Source: Puccinellia tenuiflora
Lineage: Eukaryota; Streptophyta; Magnoliopsida; Poales; Poaceae
DNA length: 64,000 bases
NCBI GenBank assembly: GCA_012064385.1
Contig: QRDG01000527.1
Span: 3,065,547 to 3,129,546, forward strand
Direction: 5' to 3'
Each line of letters starts with the position of its first letter. The first letter of the stretch is position 1. A program made the position numbers and the translations under genes. The notes below the pieces were generated by a model. That model saw nothing but the letters and a program-made list of their open reading frames with translations. It was not told the DNA's origin and did no database searches. This document shows, one piece after another, positions 23,167 through 34,268 of this stretch.

Positions 23167-26100
23167 TTAAGTATAATATGGACGTAACTGAGCTATGTTC
23201 CAAGGCCTCTTTGCCTCTGCATAAGGATCTAGTGTATGAGCTGTATCAGCTCCTTTGCCTACACTTGCCGGCTCTCGCACATCCATTAGATAGTACGACC
23301 CGTTGTTCAGATTCTTGCTTATGACGAACGGTCCTTCCCATGGTGGAGATAACTTGTGCATCCCTTCCTTATTCTGGACAAGGCGAAGCACTAAGTCTCC
23401 TTCCTGGAAAGTCCGGGTCTTGACTCTGCGTGCGTGATATCGCCGCAAGTCCTGCTGATAAACTGCTGATCTCTCAAGGGCTAACTCCCTTGCTTCCTCA
23501 AGTGCATCGACCGAGTCCTGGCGGGCGAGTTCGTTTTCTGTCTCAACGTAATTGGCGACTCGTGGCGAGTCATGCAACAAGTCGCTTGGCAAGACAGCTT
23601 CTGCTCCATACACCATGAAGAAAGGTGTGAAGCCAGTGGATCTGTTAGGAGTCGTCCTGATGCTCCAAAGTACTGCTGGTAACTCCTCAACCCAACTCCC
23701 AGCGGCTCTTAGCAGGGGAACCCGTAGTCTAGGTTTAATCCCCTTTAACAACTCCTGATTTGCCCTCTCGGCTTGTCCATTGGACTGTGGATGTGCCACT
23801 GAGGCTAGGTCGAGTCTGATGTTGTTCTCACCACAAAACTTGGCCATCTCCCCAACTGATAAGTTGGTACCATTGTCTGTAATGATGCTATGAGGGTATC
23901 CAAAGCGTGTTGCTATTTTCTTGAAGAATCTCACAGCTGATGCACCGTCGACTCTGCTGACGGGTTCCACTTCCACCCACTTGGTGAACTTGTCAACTGC
24001 TACTAGCAGATGGGTCTTCTGACAAGGCGACTTTGAGAAAGGGCCCACCATGTCGAGTCCCCAAACTGCAAATGGCCAAGTGATAGGGATGGTTCTGAGT
24101 TCTTGAGCTGGCACGTGGTCTTGCCTTGCGTACCTTTGACATCCATCACAGACTCGAACTATCCTCTCTGCATCCAAATGTGCTGTCAACCAAAAGAACC
24201 CGTGTCTGAAAGCTTTTGACACCAAGGATCTAGTGGATGCATGATGACCACAATCTCCTGCGTGAATCTCTTGCAATATTTGCTTGCCCTCTTCTGGAGA
24301 CACACATCTCTGGTAGACTCCAGTAACGCTTCGTCTGTACAACTCGCCATTAATGACTGTGTAGGACTTGCATCGCCTGATGAGTTGCTTTCGCTTGACT
24401 TCATCCTTTGGGAGTTCACCCCGCAGGAGATATGCTAGGTAGGGCTCTGTCCACGTTGGGATTGCTCGTGTTGCTGCTACCAACACCGACTCTGGGTCTG
24501 GAAAGGCTAACTCCTCCTCTGAGGGTAATTTGACTGAAGGATGATGGAGTTCATCCAAGAACACATTTGGTGGTACTTTCTCTCGACGAGAGCCGAGTCG
24601 TGATAACGCATCAGCAGCCTCGTTCTTGCGCCTGTCAATATGCTCCACTTGATAACCAGAAAAGAACCCGGCTATCTGTTCGACTGCTCTTCTATAAGCC
24701 GCCATGTTTGCATCCTTTGAGTCCCAAGTTCCAGATACTTGCTGAGCTACGAGATCCGAGTCTCCAAAGCACCTGATACGCTTGATGTTCATCTCCTTGG
24801 CCAAACGCAGGCCATGTAGCAAAGCCTCATACTCTGCCATGTTGTTTGTACAATCAAAATGCAACTGAAGGACATATGCCAACTTATCTCCTTTAGGTGA
24901 GGTTAACACCACGCCGGCTCCTGAGCCTTCTAACTGTCTGGACCCGTCAAAGTGCATTGTCCAATACTTGGTGCAAGGGGTACTTGGTGAAGATGTAAAA
25001 TCTGTCCAATCATTGACAAAATCAACCAAAGCTTGAGATTTGATCGCTGTCCTAGGCTCATATGTGATATGATAAGGACCCAACTCAATTGCCCACTTGG
25101 CGACTCGCCCTGTTGCCTCTCTGTTGCGTATAATATCTGCCAGCGGTGCTGAACTCACCACCTTAATTGGATGCTCTTGGAAATAATGCTTGAGCTTTCT
25201 ACTTGCAAGAAAAACTCCATAGACCAACTTCTGCCACTGTGGGTACCTTTGCTTTGACTCTGTGAGGACTTCACTGATGTAGTAGACAGGTCTCTGCACT
25301 GGGTACTCCTTTCCTTCCTCTGATCGTTCCACCACTACTACTGCACTGACAACTCTCTCGTTGGCAGCTACATATAATAGCATGGGCTCCTTATCTGTAG
25401 GAGCTGCAAGCACTGGTGCTGTTGACAAAGTTTTCTTCAACTCCTCAAAAGCACGGTCGGCTTCTTCATCCCATAGGAATTTATCTGACTTCTTCAGGAG
25501 TCGGTAGAGAGGACCCGCCTTCTCCCCGAGTCTTGAAATAAACCTGCTTAGAGCTGCCACACATCCAGTGAGCTTTTGAACGTCCTTCAGACAAGTCGGC
25601 TTCTGCAAGTTATGGATAGCCTTGATTTTCTCTGGATTTGCCTCAATGCCTCTCTCTGAAACGATGAAGCCTAGGAGTTTGCCCGCAGGGACTCCAAAGA
25701 CACACTTGGTTGGGTTGAGCTTCATCTTGTACTTGCGTAGGTTCTCAAAGGTTTCTGTCAGGTCTGCTATCAGAGAGTCGGCCTTCTGAGACTTGACCAC
25801 TACATCATCCACATAAGCATGAATATTCCTTCCAATCTGTTTTTTGAAACAATTCTGGATACATCTCTGATATGTAGCTCCTGCGTTCTTGAGTCCAAAG
25901 GGCATTGTTGTGTAGCAAAATGCTCCAAAGGGCGTAATGAAGGACGTCTTCAGCTCATCCTCTATGTTGAGTCTGATCTGGTGGTACCCTGAATATGCAT
26001 CCAAGAAACAAAGCAACTCTGACCCCGCTGTGGAGTCGATGATCTGGTCTATGCGAGGTAGTGCAAACGGGTCCTTAGGGCAATGCTTGTTTAGGCCCGT

Positions 26101-26395
26101 GAAGTCGATGCACATACGCAACTCTCCTGTTTTCTTTGGTACTAACACTGGATTGGCCACCCACTCTGGGTGAAAGACCTCCTTGATGAACTCGGCTGCG
26201 AGGAGCCGAGCCACCTCTTCTCCTATGGCTTTCCTCCTGTCATCATGAAACTTGCGCAGACCCTGCTTAACTGGTCTTGCATTAGGATTAACATGTAAGC
26301 TGTGCTCGGCGAGTTCTCTCGGGACTCCTGGCATGTCAGATGGCTTCCATGCAAAAACATCCCGATTCTCACGGATGAACTCGACGAGCGCGCTT
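23167..26395 (-). CDS. pol: Element B pol: RT, dual RNase H, integrase
   Basis: The frame opens right after the in-frame TAG at 26398-26396 and runs to the stop at 23167; the first Met is at 26334, giving 1,055 aa. The upstream codons already encode the conserved DVFAWKPSDMPG of the pol N-terminus. By residue counted from that Met: RT with YVDD at about 172; a first RNase H domain, poorly conserved, around 325; a second complete RNase H around 458-560 (HFDGSRQLEGSGAGVVL, NNMAEYEALLHGL, GDSDLV); the integrase zinc finger HHCC (HAGDCGHH..CDGCQ) around 690-730; and the D,D-35-E core (LDMVGPF, TDNGTN, NGQAERANQ). All catalytic residues are visible. It copies RNA to DNA and inserts the element. 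It likely needs gag-pol read-through or repair of the TAG to be expressed. Confidence 0.92.
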
Positions 26396-28686
26396 TCCTA
26401 TTTATCAGAGAGGTGTGCCCCAATGGTGAACTGCTTGGAAGAATCACCAGGGGTAAAGTCGACTTGCTTTGTGTCCTGAGCTGACTTGAATTTCATCTTC
26501 TCCTCTGTGGCCGGCTTCTTAAGGACCGAGTTGTCCTCCGGGTCCACGTTTGCCTTGTAAAACTTCAGCTCCTCTTGAGCACAAGCTGTCTCAGCCATAG
26601 CTGCATCACCTAACTCACACTCCAATGCCATCTGTCTGCTGCCATTAACTGTAATGACTCCTGCTGGACCTGGCATCTTGAGCTTCAAGTAAACATAGCA
26701 TGGTCTGGCCATAAACTTAAAATATGCAGGTCGACCAAAGAGAGCATGGTATGGACTCTTAAGATCCACTACCTCAAAAGGCATAATCTCTGAACGAAAA
26801 TTCTCCACTGTGCCAAAAGCAACCTCAAGATAAATCTTACCAATGGGTTTGGCCGACTTCCCTGGTACTATCCCATGGAACACTGTCTCTGTTGGAATTA
26901 GCTGTCTATCTTGCAGCTGCATCCTCTTGAATGTGTCATAATATAAGATGTTGATACTACTTCCACCATCCATAAGCACTTTGTTCAATGTATAGCCCCC
27001 AACTTGAGGTGCCACTACCAAGGCTAGCTGCCCTGGGTCGTCGACTCTTGGAGGATGATCTGCCCGACTCCATGTGATGGTTTGCTCTGACCACCTGAGC
27101 CACTGTGGAAGGGCCGGCTCTACTGCATTAACAGCTCTAACCTTTAACTTCTTGGAACGTTTGGACGTACTTGTTGTGAAGACATGGTAACTGCCACGAC
27201 TCGGGTTTTGCTGCCGAGTTGTGACATAATATTGCCCATTGCCATCATGGAGCTGCTTCGGGTTCTGCTGGAACCCGCCCTGCTGGTTACCTCCTCCTTG
27301 AGGTTGGTTTGGATTATTGCCGGCTCCTCCACCGTTATTGCCGGGTCCTCCGGCTCCATTGTTTCCTCTGTATCCACCATTGTTGTTACCTCCTCCTGGC
27401 CCTTGGAACCTGGCGCGCTGCAAATCTACGCACTGTCCCAAGGTATGACCGCATCTACCGTTCTTGGCATGTTTAGGGCATGGAATCCTCAAGACCTCCT
27501 CTGTGCTTGGAGTACGGCCTTGGTATCCACCAGAATTATTGTCCTTGCGTCTGACCCCAGTGTTTGTGTTGGCCACTAGGTCAGAGTTGTCTCCATACGG
27601 CCGCTTGCCACCACCTTGATTCTGGTTTTGATTCTGGTTCTGACTCTGACCGTTGCCACCTTGTCCTTTAGTCCCTTCCTCCTGATCCTTTGTTTTGTCT
27701 GTGGCAGCGTGCTTATTAGCACCTGCCATGATCTCACCAATCGTAAGGGGAATACCTTGATTCAGGCTCTCCTTCATACGACCTAGCTTCCAACTCAAGG
27801 GATTGTAACTGCAATTTCTCTCCATCGCCATTAGCACTGAAACTGGTGGGAGTCCTTGTGAGGAGTTAATGATCTCTGAGACTCGCTTCATCCAGTGCCT
27901 TGCTGACTCGCCCTTCCTCTGGACACACCACTCCAGGTCCTCGATGGTGCTGAGCTTTTTGCATGTGCCCTGGAAGTTCTGAATAAAAGCCGCCTTCAAT
28001 TGCTCCCAAGAGTTGATTGACCTAGGAGGCAAGTTGCGCATCCAAACCTTGGCTGCTCCCTCCATCATAAGATACATGAACTTGGCACACAGATTACCTG
28101 TGGCATTGCGAATACTCATTGCCATCTCGTATGTACCCAACCAAGAGGTCGGGTCCATGTTGGGCTCATAGTTTGGAACCTTGCGCGGCTCCTTGAAACT
28201 GCTGGGGAAGGACTCGGACCTGATGGCATCAGACAAGCACTCTGGTCCTGTTAACGCTGGGGAAGCACCAGGAGAAGTCACCTCCTCGTGCACCCGGGTT
28301 GGCTGAGGCGGGTTGGCTGCACCCACTAACGCTCTGTCCCTCTCTGCCTCCCGAGCTCTTGCTGCTTCTCTTTCTCGTCGTTGCCTTGCTTCATCAACCA
28401 CTAGCTGAGCTTGTGAAGTAGTTGGTATGTTTGCACGATTCCTCTCTAGTTCACGACGCCTTACACTCGTAGAGTTGGCCGGGTTGGACTCACCGTGCCG
28501 ACTCCTCGTACCTGAGTTAAAGGGTGTTGAATGTAGTCTACTTGCATCTGGAAAAGTTGGATACAAAGCTTGCTGAGTCAAAGCTGTCTTCAGTAGCTCG
28601 ATAGCCTCACGAGTCTCCTGTCCTGCTGGTCCCTCTGGTACCACAATATTCTCCAATCTCAGAGTCGCCGCATGAACGTTGTCCAT
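26396..28686 (-). CDS. gag-pro: Element B gag and aspartic protease
   Basis: 762 codons. A retrotransposon gag domain occupies roughly residues 160-330 (DPTSWLGTYEMAMSIRNATG, WMRNLPPRSINSWEQLKAAF). A Gly/Asn/Gln-rich basic linker contains a Cys/His cluster (CPKHAKNGRCGHTLGQC). The protease active site LMDGGSSINILYYD lies near residue 570. The ORF ends in TAG, and the pol frame continues in phase 21 codons before its first Met. The family normally reads straight through here, and CAG to TAG would explain the stop. The frame is also open upstream of the Met to about 28820, where a CCA/GGT microsatellite joins it out of phase to the N-terminal segment. Confidence 0.88.
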
Positions 28687-28736
28687 AGGATTAGAGTAAT
28701 GTCCCTCTGGAGTATGAAATCTGTTAGGCTGAGACC

Positions 28737-29684
28737 CTAAGCCACCAGATGCTCCTCCTCCGACTCCTCCTTCAGGCGGTGGTCCGTTGGTACGGCTGCC
28801 TCCCGGTCCTTCTGGGGTGGTGGTGGTGGTGGTGGTGGTGCTCCTGTTCCTCCTCCTGCGGCGCCTCCTGCTGCCGCTGAACCTCCTAGTCCGGCTCCTC
28901 TGCCTGGACCATTAGGTGTGGTGAATAAATTGGTTGGATTGATGTGGACTCCATCATGCAAGCGACTCCTGGCTCTGCGGTGTTGAATTGAAGTAAGCTC
29001 CTCGCGGCGCCTCCGCACAACTTGAGCTTCATCCTGGACTCGGGCCCGCTCTTCGGCCAATCTACGGTTTGCTTCTGTGATATCAGCTAGTTGCCTCTCC
29101 AACGCAGTACGAGCATTGGTTAACTCAGCCGCCCTCTCTGCGGCATTACTTGCATTAATTTCCTTTGTCAATAGAGTCGGATCAAACTGATTCCCAGTGT
29201 TTCCAGACATGTAGACTCCCACAACACGAGCGCGTACTGGCGACTCCTCATAATCCTCTTCCTCTATCCCATACCCAAGCCGATCTTCAAACAAGGGTAG
29301 GATGGACTCTGAATCTGCATCGTAATCTGAATCTGACTCTTGCAGCATCTCTGGTTTCTCAGCTAGGGGTTCCTCAGACTCGGCGATGATGCCGACCTCT
29401 GAAGTTCCGACCGACTCCTCGCCATCGGACTCGACGACAACGGTTGGCTCTGATACTGACTCCGCCGAGTTCGCGCGAAGACCCGACGCGCAAACCATCC
29501 CGACGAACACGTTGATTCCTCCAAAGACAAGCTGGTAGCCTTCGTCGACTTCGTTCATCTCCGAAGTCCAGCCTGAGTCATCGATCTCGGTCTCTCCATG
29601 CTCATCAGTGTAGACCCGCCCGATGGCGAGTTTCTCCATAGCCCGACGAGCAGCTCCAACGATCTCAACTCCTTTTGTCACCAT
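28737..29684 (-). CDS. Element B N-terminal gag segment
   Basis: The open frame begins at ATG 29684, just inside the primer-binding site, and ends at 28737. It is acidic in the first half, then has an alpha-helical stretch (NAAERAAELTNARTALERQL), then a Gly/Pro-rich tail ending in eight prolines encoded by a GGT/CCA microsatellite (28815-28840). Past the microsatellite the gag frame (..EGPGGSRTNG..) is open in a different phase. I infer that a microsatellite slip split one original gag into two. A related N-terminal segment occurs in element K. Confidence 0.6.
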   Translation of the reverse strand: MVTKGVEIVGAARRAMEKLAIGRVYTDEHGETEIDDSGWTSEMNEVDEGYQLVFGGINVFVGMVCASGLRANSAESVSEPTVVVESDGEESVGTSEVGIIAESEEPLAEKPEMLQESDSDYDADSESILPLFEDRLGYGIEEEDYEESPVRARVVGVYMSGNTGNQFDPTLLTKEINASNAAERAAELTNARTALERQLADITEANRRLAEERARVQDEAQVVRRRREELTSIQHRRARSRLHDGVHINPTNLFTTPNGPGRGAGLGGSAAAGGAAGGGTGAPPPPPPPPQKDREAAVPTDHRLKEESEEEHLVA

Positions 29685-29687
29685 AGG

Positions 29688-29704
29688 CCCCACGGTGGGC
29701 GCCA
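29688..29704 (-). other. Element B primer-binding site
   Basis: On the minus strand TGGCGCCCACCGTGGGG starts two bases after the LTR end ..CACGACA. The identical word follows the LTR of element K (50884-50900 region), so this is the conserved tRNA primer site of the family. I cannot name the tRNA from sequence alone. Confidence 0.75.
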
Positions 29705-29706
29705 AC

Positions 29707-30265
29707 TGTCGTGGGGTTGTCACGGCAAGTTCTTCCTCAGGGAAGATGAGTTCTGGGGCCATTGGTGATTGAAGTACGTAGGAACGGTTAATCTCGCCAA
29801 GGAACAAGGATTTACCCAGGTTCGGCCCCTCTGATTCGAGGTAAAGACCTACTTCCTGCTTCTATGTTATTGCTCTTGATTATATCTCGATTACAAGGAC
29901 CCGGCTCCCACAACTCAGGAGCCGGCGACTTCTCTCTGGTGGCTAGGGTTTCTCTCTACTGATTGAACTCATCGATCTAAGGTCCAGGACCCTGCTTATA
30001 AAGGCTGCCGGGTCTCTGGACTTACAGACTATACCGAGTCACACTAGAACACGGAGTCCTACTCTACGTCTTGGTCTTCCAAGTTAGACTCCGGGTTGTA
30101 CTTGGACTCCTTCTTTGGACGAGCCTCTTTCTCCACACGGGCCTTGGTCGGCTTGTCTCCAGCCCAGCCCATGTGACTTGTCTCGTGACTCGGCGTTGGC
30201 CTTCTTGGTCTTGGCGGGTCTACTTTCCGGGTCCATGGGCCTACCTATAAAGTATCCCCCCATCA
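29707..30265 (-). repeat. Element B 5' LTR (right copy)
   Basis: 559 bp, aligned without gaps to the left copy. I count five substitutions: one near 29799, one near 29961, one near 29993 and two near 30027. TATAAAG words are at 29997 and 30246 on the plus strand. Confidence 0.9.
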
Positions 30266-30636
30266 GGAGCCATGTGCTGAAAGAGAAGCGGGGCATTGCG
30301 GAAGACGGAGGCGTTGGGGGAAGTGTGCAGTGGAGTATCTGGCTGGAGTGACGGCCCGCACTGCATCGCTGCGGCGCGGGCTTTAATGCCTTTCCAAGGG
30401 CGTGGCGGGCCCTTCCGACCAGCCACCGGAACGACCCGTTGAAGCCGAGGAGTCGTGGGAGAGTGAAGGGCGCATTAGCGCCGACTTATACCCCACTCCC
30501 GAATCGTGGCGGGCCCGCCACGTCGCCCGTTGGGCCGAGGAGACGTGGCCGCGCGTAACCGCTGCGCCCCACTGCCGGTCGGGGCACGTGGGCCTCGACG
30601 CTTTTATGGGCGTGCCCATCGCGGGCCCGGGGCTAC
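30266..30636 (+). other. 3' internal remnant of Gypsy element L
   Basis: GC-rich sequence without a supported ORF. It ends in GCCCGGGGCTAC, a polypurine-tract-like word directly before the LTR starting TGTCGG at 30637. The rest of element L is not visible to the left, where element B intervenes. Confidence 0.5.
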
Positions 30637-31665
30637 TGTCGGCACAGTGGAAACCAGGGTACCAGGGCGGCCTGCCAGGGCCCACGAAATTCCTCAGGAA
30701 GTTTCGCTAAGGACCAGGCTCTCCAAGCCTAGCGACCTCGCGAGGGTTTTTCCTCACGAGGGACCTTTCTCCTCGCCGAGGGTTTTCTCCCTTGGCGAGG
30801 GACCTCTCCTCGAGAGGCATCTCGGACCGCCAGCAATTCTGCCAAGGACCAAGCCGAAAGGCTTGGCGAGGCTTTTCGCCTCGCCGGGTTTCCTTCCTCT
30901 CGAAGCCAGCTCTGCCCCCGCGGCGGAGCGCACATGGGCTCTGCATCCTCCGCAGAGTGACGACCGCGCCAGCGCGCGGTGACAGCAACGCCCCAGTTGC
31001 CTTTCTTGTGTATAAAGGAGTCAACAAAGCTGCCTCAAGCAAAGGAGCCCCAAGGATTGCCACTTTGGTGATAAGGGAACCGTCTGCAGCTACCCTCTAA
31101 GGACGACGTCACCGTGGGACCCATCCTGCCTCAGCAGCGCCAGCCACCGTCCCATTTGGATGGTGGCTTTTCCAGCTTTGGTGACGCCGCCCCTGCCGTG
31201 GACCGCGTCCATGGACCTTACCTTTATGGTGGACTCCACCTTTTGGTGCACCGCGCCTCCTCCTTCGTCGCCATGTGGTAGCCCTTCCCGCCAAGATGTT
31301 TTGGGGAAGAGGCCCGAGACGCCTATAAAAGGAGGAGGAGCACGCTCGGGCAAGGGGTCGAGGTCTGGTTGAGGATCTGAGATCTAGGGTTCCAAGTTCC
31401 CAAGCTCAAGATCTAGGGTTAGCCATTGTTAGCCACCTCGAGCTCGCCAAGCTCTCTTTGTATTGTAACCTCTCCAAGCAGTGCAATACAACCAAGGCAG
31501 GACGTAGGGGTTTTACCTCTCCAAGAGGGCCCTGAACCTGGGTAAACACCGTGTGTTCATCTCTGCAGTGCCGTCCCCCAGCGATCTCTGCGAGCACCGT
31601 CGCCGAGGCACGTTGAGGGTTGTTTGATCCCGTGTTCAGCCCCTTACTCGATACCTAGTGAGACA
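30637..31665 (+). repeat. Element L 3' LTR (TGTCGGCACAG...GAGACA)
   Basis: About 1,029 bp. It starts TGTCGGCACAG after a purine tract. It contains TATAAAAGGAGG at 31324 and the grass-Gypsy R/U5 phrases GACGTAGGGGTTTTACC and CCTGAACCTGGGTAAACACC. It ends at or near GAGACA(CA) with TGTC/GACA symmetry. It is followed at once by pol sequence of element D with no primer-binding site, so D was the insertion target. Confidence 0.65.
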
Positions 31666-31667
31666 CA

Positions 31668-33399
31668 CCCAGTTCCTGGGACAGATCTCCGACATTGTGC
31701 TTGTGTGCAAGGGGGAAATTCTTGTTTCTAACGACATGACCCCTCTCTCTATTGGTGTTTCTATTGTTTTGCAGGATTTTGGTGACGTTTTTCCGGAGGA
31801 AGTGCCCGCTGGTTTGCCTCCATTGCAGGGTATTGAACATCAAATTGACTTGATTCCCGGCGCAACACTTCCAAACCGAGCTCCCTATAGAACCAACCCG
31901 GAGGAGACAAAGGAGATACAGCGACAAGTTCAAGAGCTTCTTGACAAAGGGTATATTCGTGTGAGCTTAAGCCCTTGTGCTGTTCCTGTCATTTTGGTTC
32001 CTAAGAAAGATGGTACTTGGCGCATGTGTGTAGATTGTAGAGCGATAAATAACATCACTATTCGTTATAGACACCCTATTCCCCGTTTGGATGACATGTT
32101 AGACGAATTAAGTGGTGCTGTTATTTTCTCTAAAATTGATTTGCGTAGTGGTTATCATCAAATTAGGATGAAAGAAGGGGATGAATGGAAAACTTCCTTT
32201 AAAACAAAATTCGGTTTATATGAGTGGTTAGTGATGCCTTTTGGTTTAACTAATGCACCTAGTACTTTCATGAGATTGATGAATCATGTTTTGAGGCATT
32301 TCATTGGTAAATTTGTAGTAGTCTATTTTGATGATATATTGATTTATAGCTGCAATGAACCTGAACATACTGATCATATTAGACAAGTTTTGCAAGTGTT
32401 GCGTGATAATAAGCTGTATGGTAATCTTGCTAAATGCACTTTTTGCAAAGATAAGGTCATATTTCTGGGTTTTGTTGTTTCTAAGCATGGAGTTGAGGTT
32501 GATGAATCTAAAATTGAAGCAATTAAAAGTTGGCCTATTCCCATGAATATTAGTCAAATAAGAAGCTTTCTTGGTCTTGCTAGATTTTATAGAAGTTTTG
32601 TGAAAGACTTCAGTTCTATTGCTGCACCTTTGAATGATTTAACTAAAAAAGGTGTTGAGTTTGTGTGGGGCGCAACCCAAGATGTCGCTTTTGATGAGCT
32701 GAAACGTCGTTTAATTTCTGCACCTTTGGTTATGCTTCCTGATTTCAATAGGCAATTTGATATTGAATGTGATGCTAGTGGCATTGGAATAGGAGGTGTG
32801 TTGATGCAAGAGGGTAAACCAATTGCATATTTTTCGGAGAAATTAAATGGTGCCCAATTGAACTATCATGTTTATGATAAAGAATTGTATGCACTTGTTC
32901 GTGTTCTTGAGGTTTGGCAACATTATTTGTGGCCAAAAGAATTTATCATACATTCTGATCATGAAGCTTTGAAATATTTGAAGTGCCAATCTAACTTGAA
33001 TAAACGTCATGCTAAATGGGCTGAGTTCATTGAATCCTTCCCATACATTATTAAGTATAAGAAAGGCAAAGAAAACGTGGTTGCTGATGCACTCTCTAGG
33101 AAAAGCATGCTTTTGACACATTTGGATGTTCAAGTTCCTGGTTTAGAGAGTTTGCGTGATTTATATGCTAATGATACTGATTTTTTCATGCCTTTTGCTA
33201 AGTGTTCTGCTGTGAAAGCTTGGGAAAAATACCATATGCAGGATGGATACTTGTTTAGAGCTAACAAATTATGTGTGCCGGAATCGTCCATGCGTTTGCT
33301 GTTGTTGCAGGAATCTCATGGTGGTGGTTTGATGGGACACTTTGGACGTGAGAAGACATTACTGATGTTGGCTGATCACTTGTGTATGATTAGGGTTAT
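31668..33399 (+). pseudogene. pol: Element D pol: RT and RNase H, integrase deleted
   Basis: An uninterrupted Ty3/Gypsy pol frame (continuing open to 33745). It has RT fingers (RAPYRTNPEETKEIQRQV), the catalytic VVVYFDDILIYS near 32325, RNase H (CDASGIGIGGVLMQ; YDKELYALVR; HSDHEALKYL; ADALSRK) and the integrase zinc-finger start (SHGGGLMGHFGREKT) up to about 33380. There it jumps directly to CMIRVIDNTN, a phrase that in element E lies at the extreme end of pol, after integrase. The whole integrase core is therefore deleted, with TGTATGAT as likely join homology. The frame then crosses the LTR start and reads GGCCGG repeats as a Pro/Gly/Ala tail, which is unlikely to be functional. Confidence 0.85.
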
Positions 33400-34268
33400 T
33401 GATAACACAAACATTGGAGGAGGACCTGAGGAGCAAGAAGAATCGGAGTACGACGTCACCTATGGCGCGAGGGAGGAGCGGGAGGAATGCGCAAAGAAGG
33501 ATGAAGAAGAGAGTCCAGACAGCTCGGCCTTGGGCCGGCCTCAGCCCGGCCAGGCCGGCCAGGGACCCAAAGCTTCCGGCCTCCAAGTCGCTGGAAGGCC
33601 GGCCCCAGCCCGGCCTAGGCCGGGCGTGTGCCCGAAGCTCCCGGCCTCCAACTCGCAGGAAGGCCGGCCTCAGCCCGGCCTAGGCTGGCCAGGCGCCCAA
33701 AGTGGCCGGTCTCAGCCCGGCCTCCGCCCCGGCCAGGCCGGCTAGACTGCCATGCAAATCTTGGCCCGGCCTTGCCCGGCCTGCGCGCCAGGTTTTCGGC
33801 CGAACCCACTTTTGGGTCGGTTTGTATCCGTTTGAGTCCGAACCAAGTTAGGTTTTCAAGTAGGTCGGTTGGCCCCCTTTATATAGCTAGGGCCGGCGGC
33901 TATAGAGAGGTCAGACCACGTTTTTGATTAAAACCCCTAGATTGGATTGCTAAGCATTCATCTATACTAGAATTCCTCTTTGCTTCGATCGAGAATTCAC
34001 CCCTCCACTTTGTTTCGATCTGGAGGTTATTGCTACCAAAGTTTGAGTGTGATCTGTTGCTCCACTGGGAATTAGTAGATTGCAGAAACCGCTTCGTGGT
34101 CGGCGGCTACGTTGCATCGGTGTGAGGCGTCGCGAATATCCATTGGTTTGAAGAGCTGTTGCATTGGCAACAGGGGAGCAGCCGGAGAGTTCGTCGGAAT
34201 CTCGCAAGTTACCTACATCATCATCCATCTACCACCGCTCACTAAGAAGATCGGGCCACCCCTTATCA
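33400..34268 (+). repeat. LTR of the D/E family (TGATAACAC...CCTTATCA)
   Basis: 869 bp bounded by TGATAA / TTATCA. The U3 part (33530-33745) is expanded by GGCCGGCCTCAGCCC-type repeats that are absent from the sister LTR at 35464. A TATA-like TTTATATAGC is at 33880, and the U5 end reads AGAAGATCGGGCCACCCCTT. It separates the pol fragments of D and E, so it serves as 3' LTR of D and 5' LTR of E in a tandem LTR-internal-LTR chain. Confidence 0.75.

Larger units (their letters stand above)
17491..30265 (-). mobile_element. Element B: Tat-type Ty3/Gypsy LTR retrotransposon
   Basis: Two 559-bp LTRs (17491-18049 and 29707-30265) in the same orientation enclose 11.7 kb. Read on the minus strand the element runs LTR, primer-binding site, gag, protease, RT, RNase H, second RNase H, integrase, an opposite-strand gene, purine tract, LTR. 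Dual RNase H domains and an extra antisense ORF between pol and the 3' LTR are known features of the Tat lineage. By eye the LTRs differ at 5 positions in 559, so the insertion is recent. The flanking 5-mers (ACACC left, GGAGC right) do not match, so one flank has been altered or the copy is recombinant. Gag-pol is broken by a frameshift near 28820 and a TAG at 26396-26398. Confidence 0.9.

Noticed and set aside
33537..33745. Pro/Gly/Ala-rich C-terminal extension of D pol
   Set aside because: It is translation of GGCCGG LTR repeats after a deletion junction, not a protein domain.
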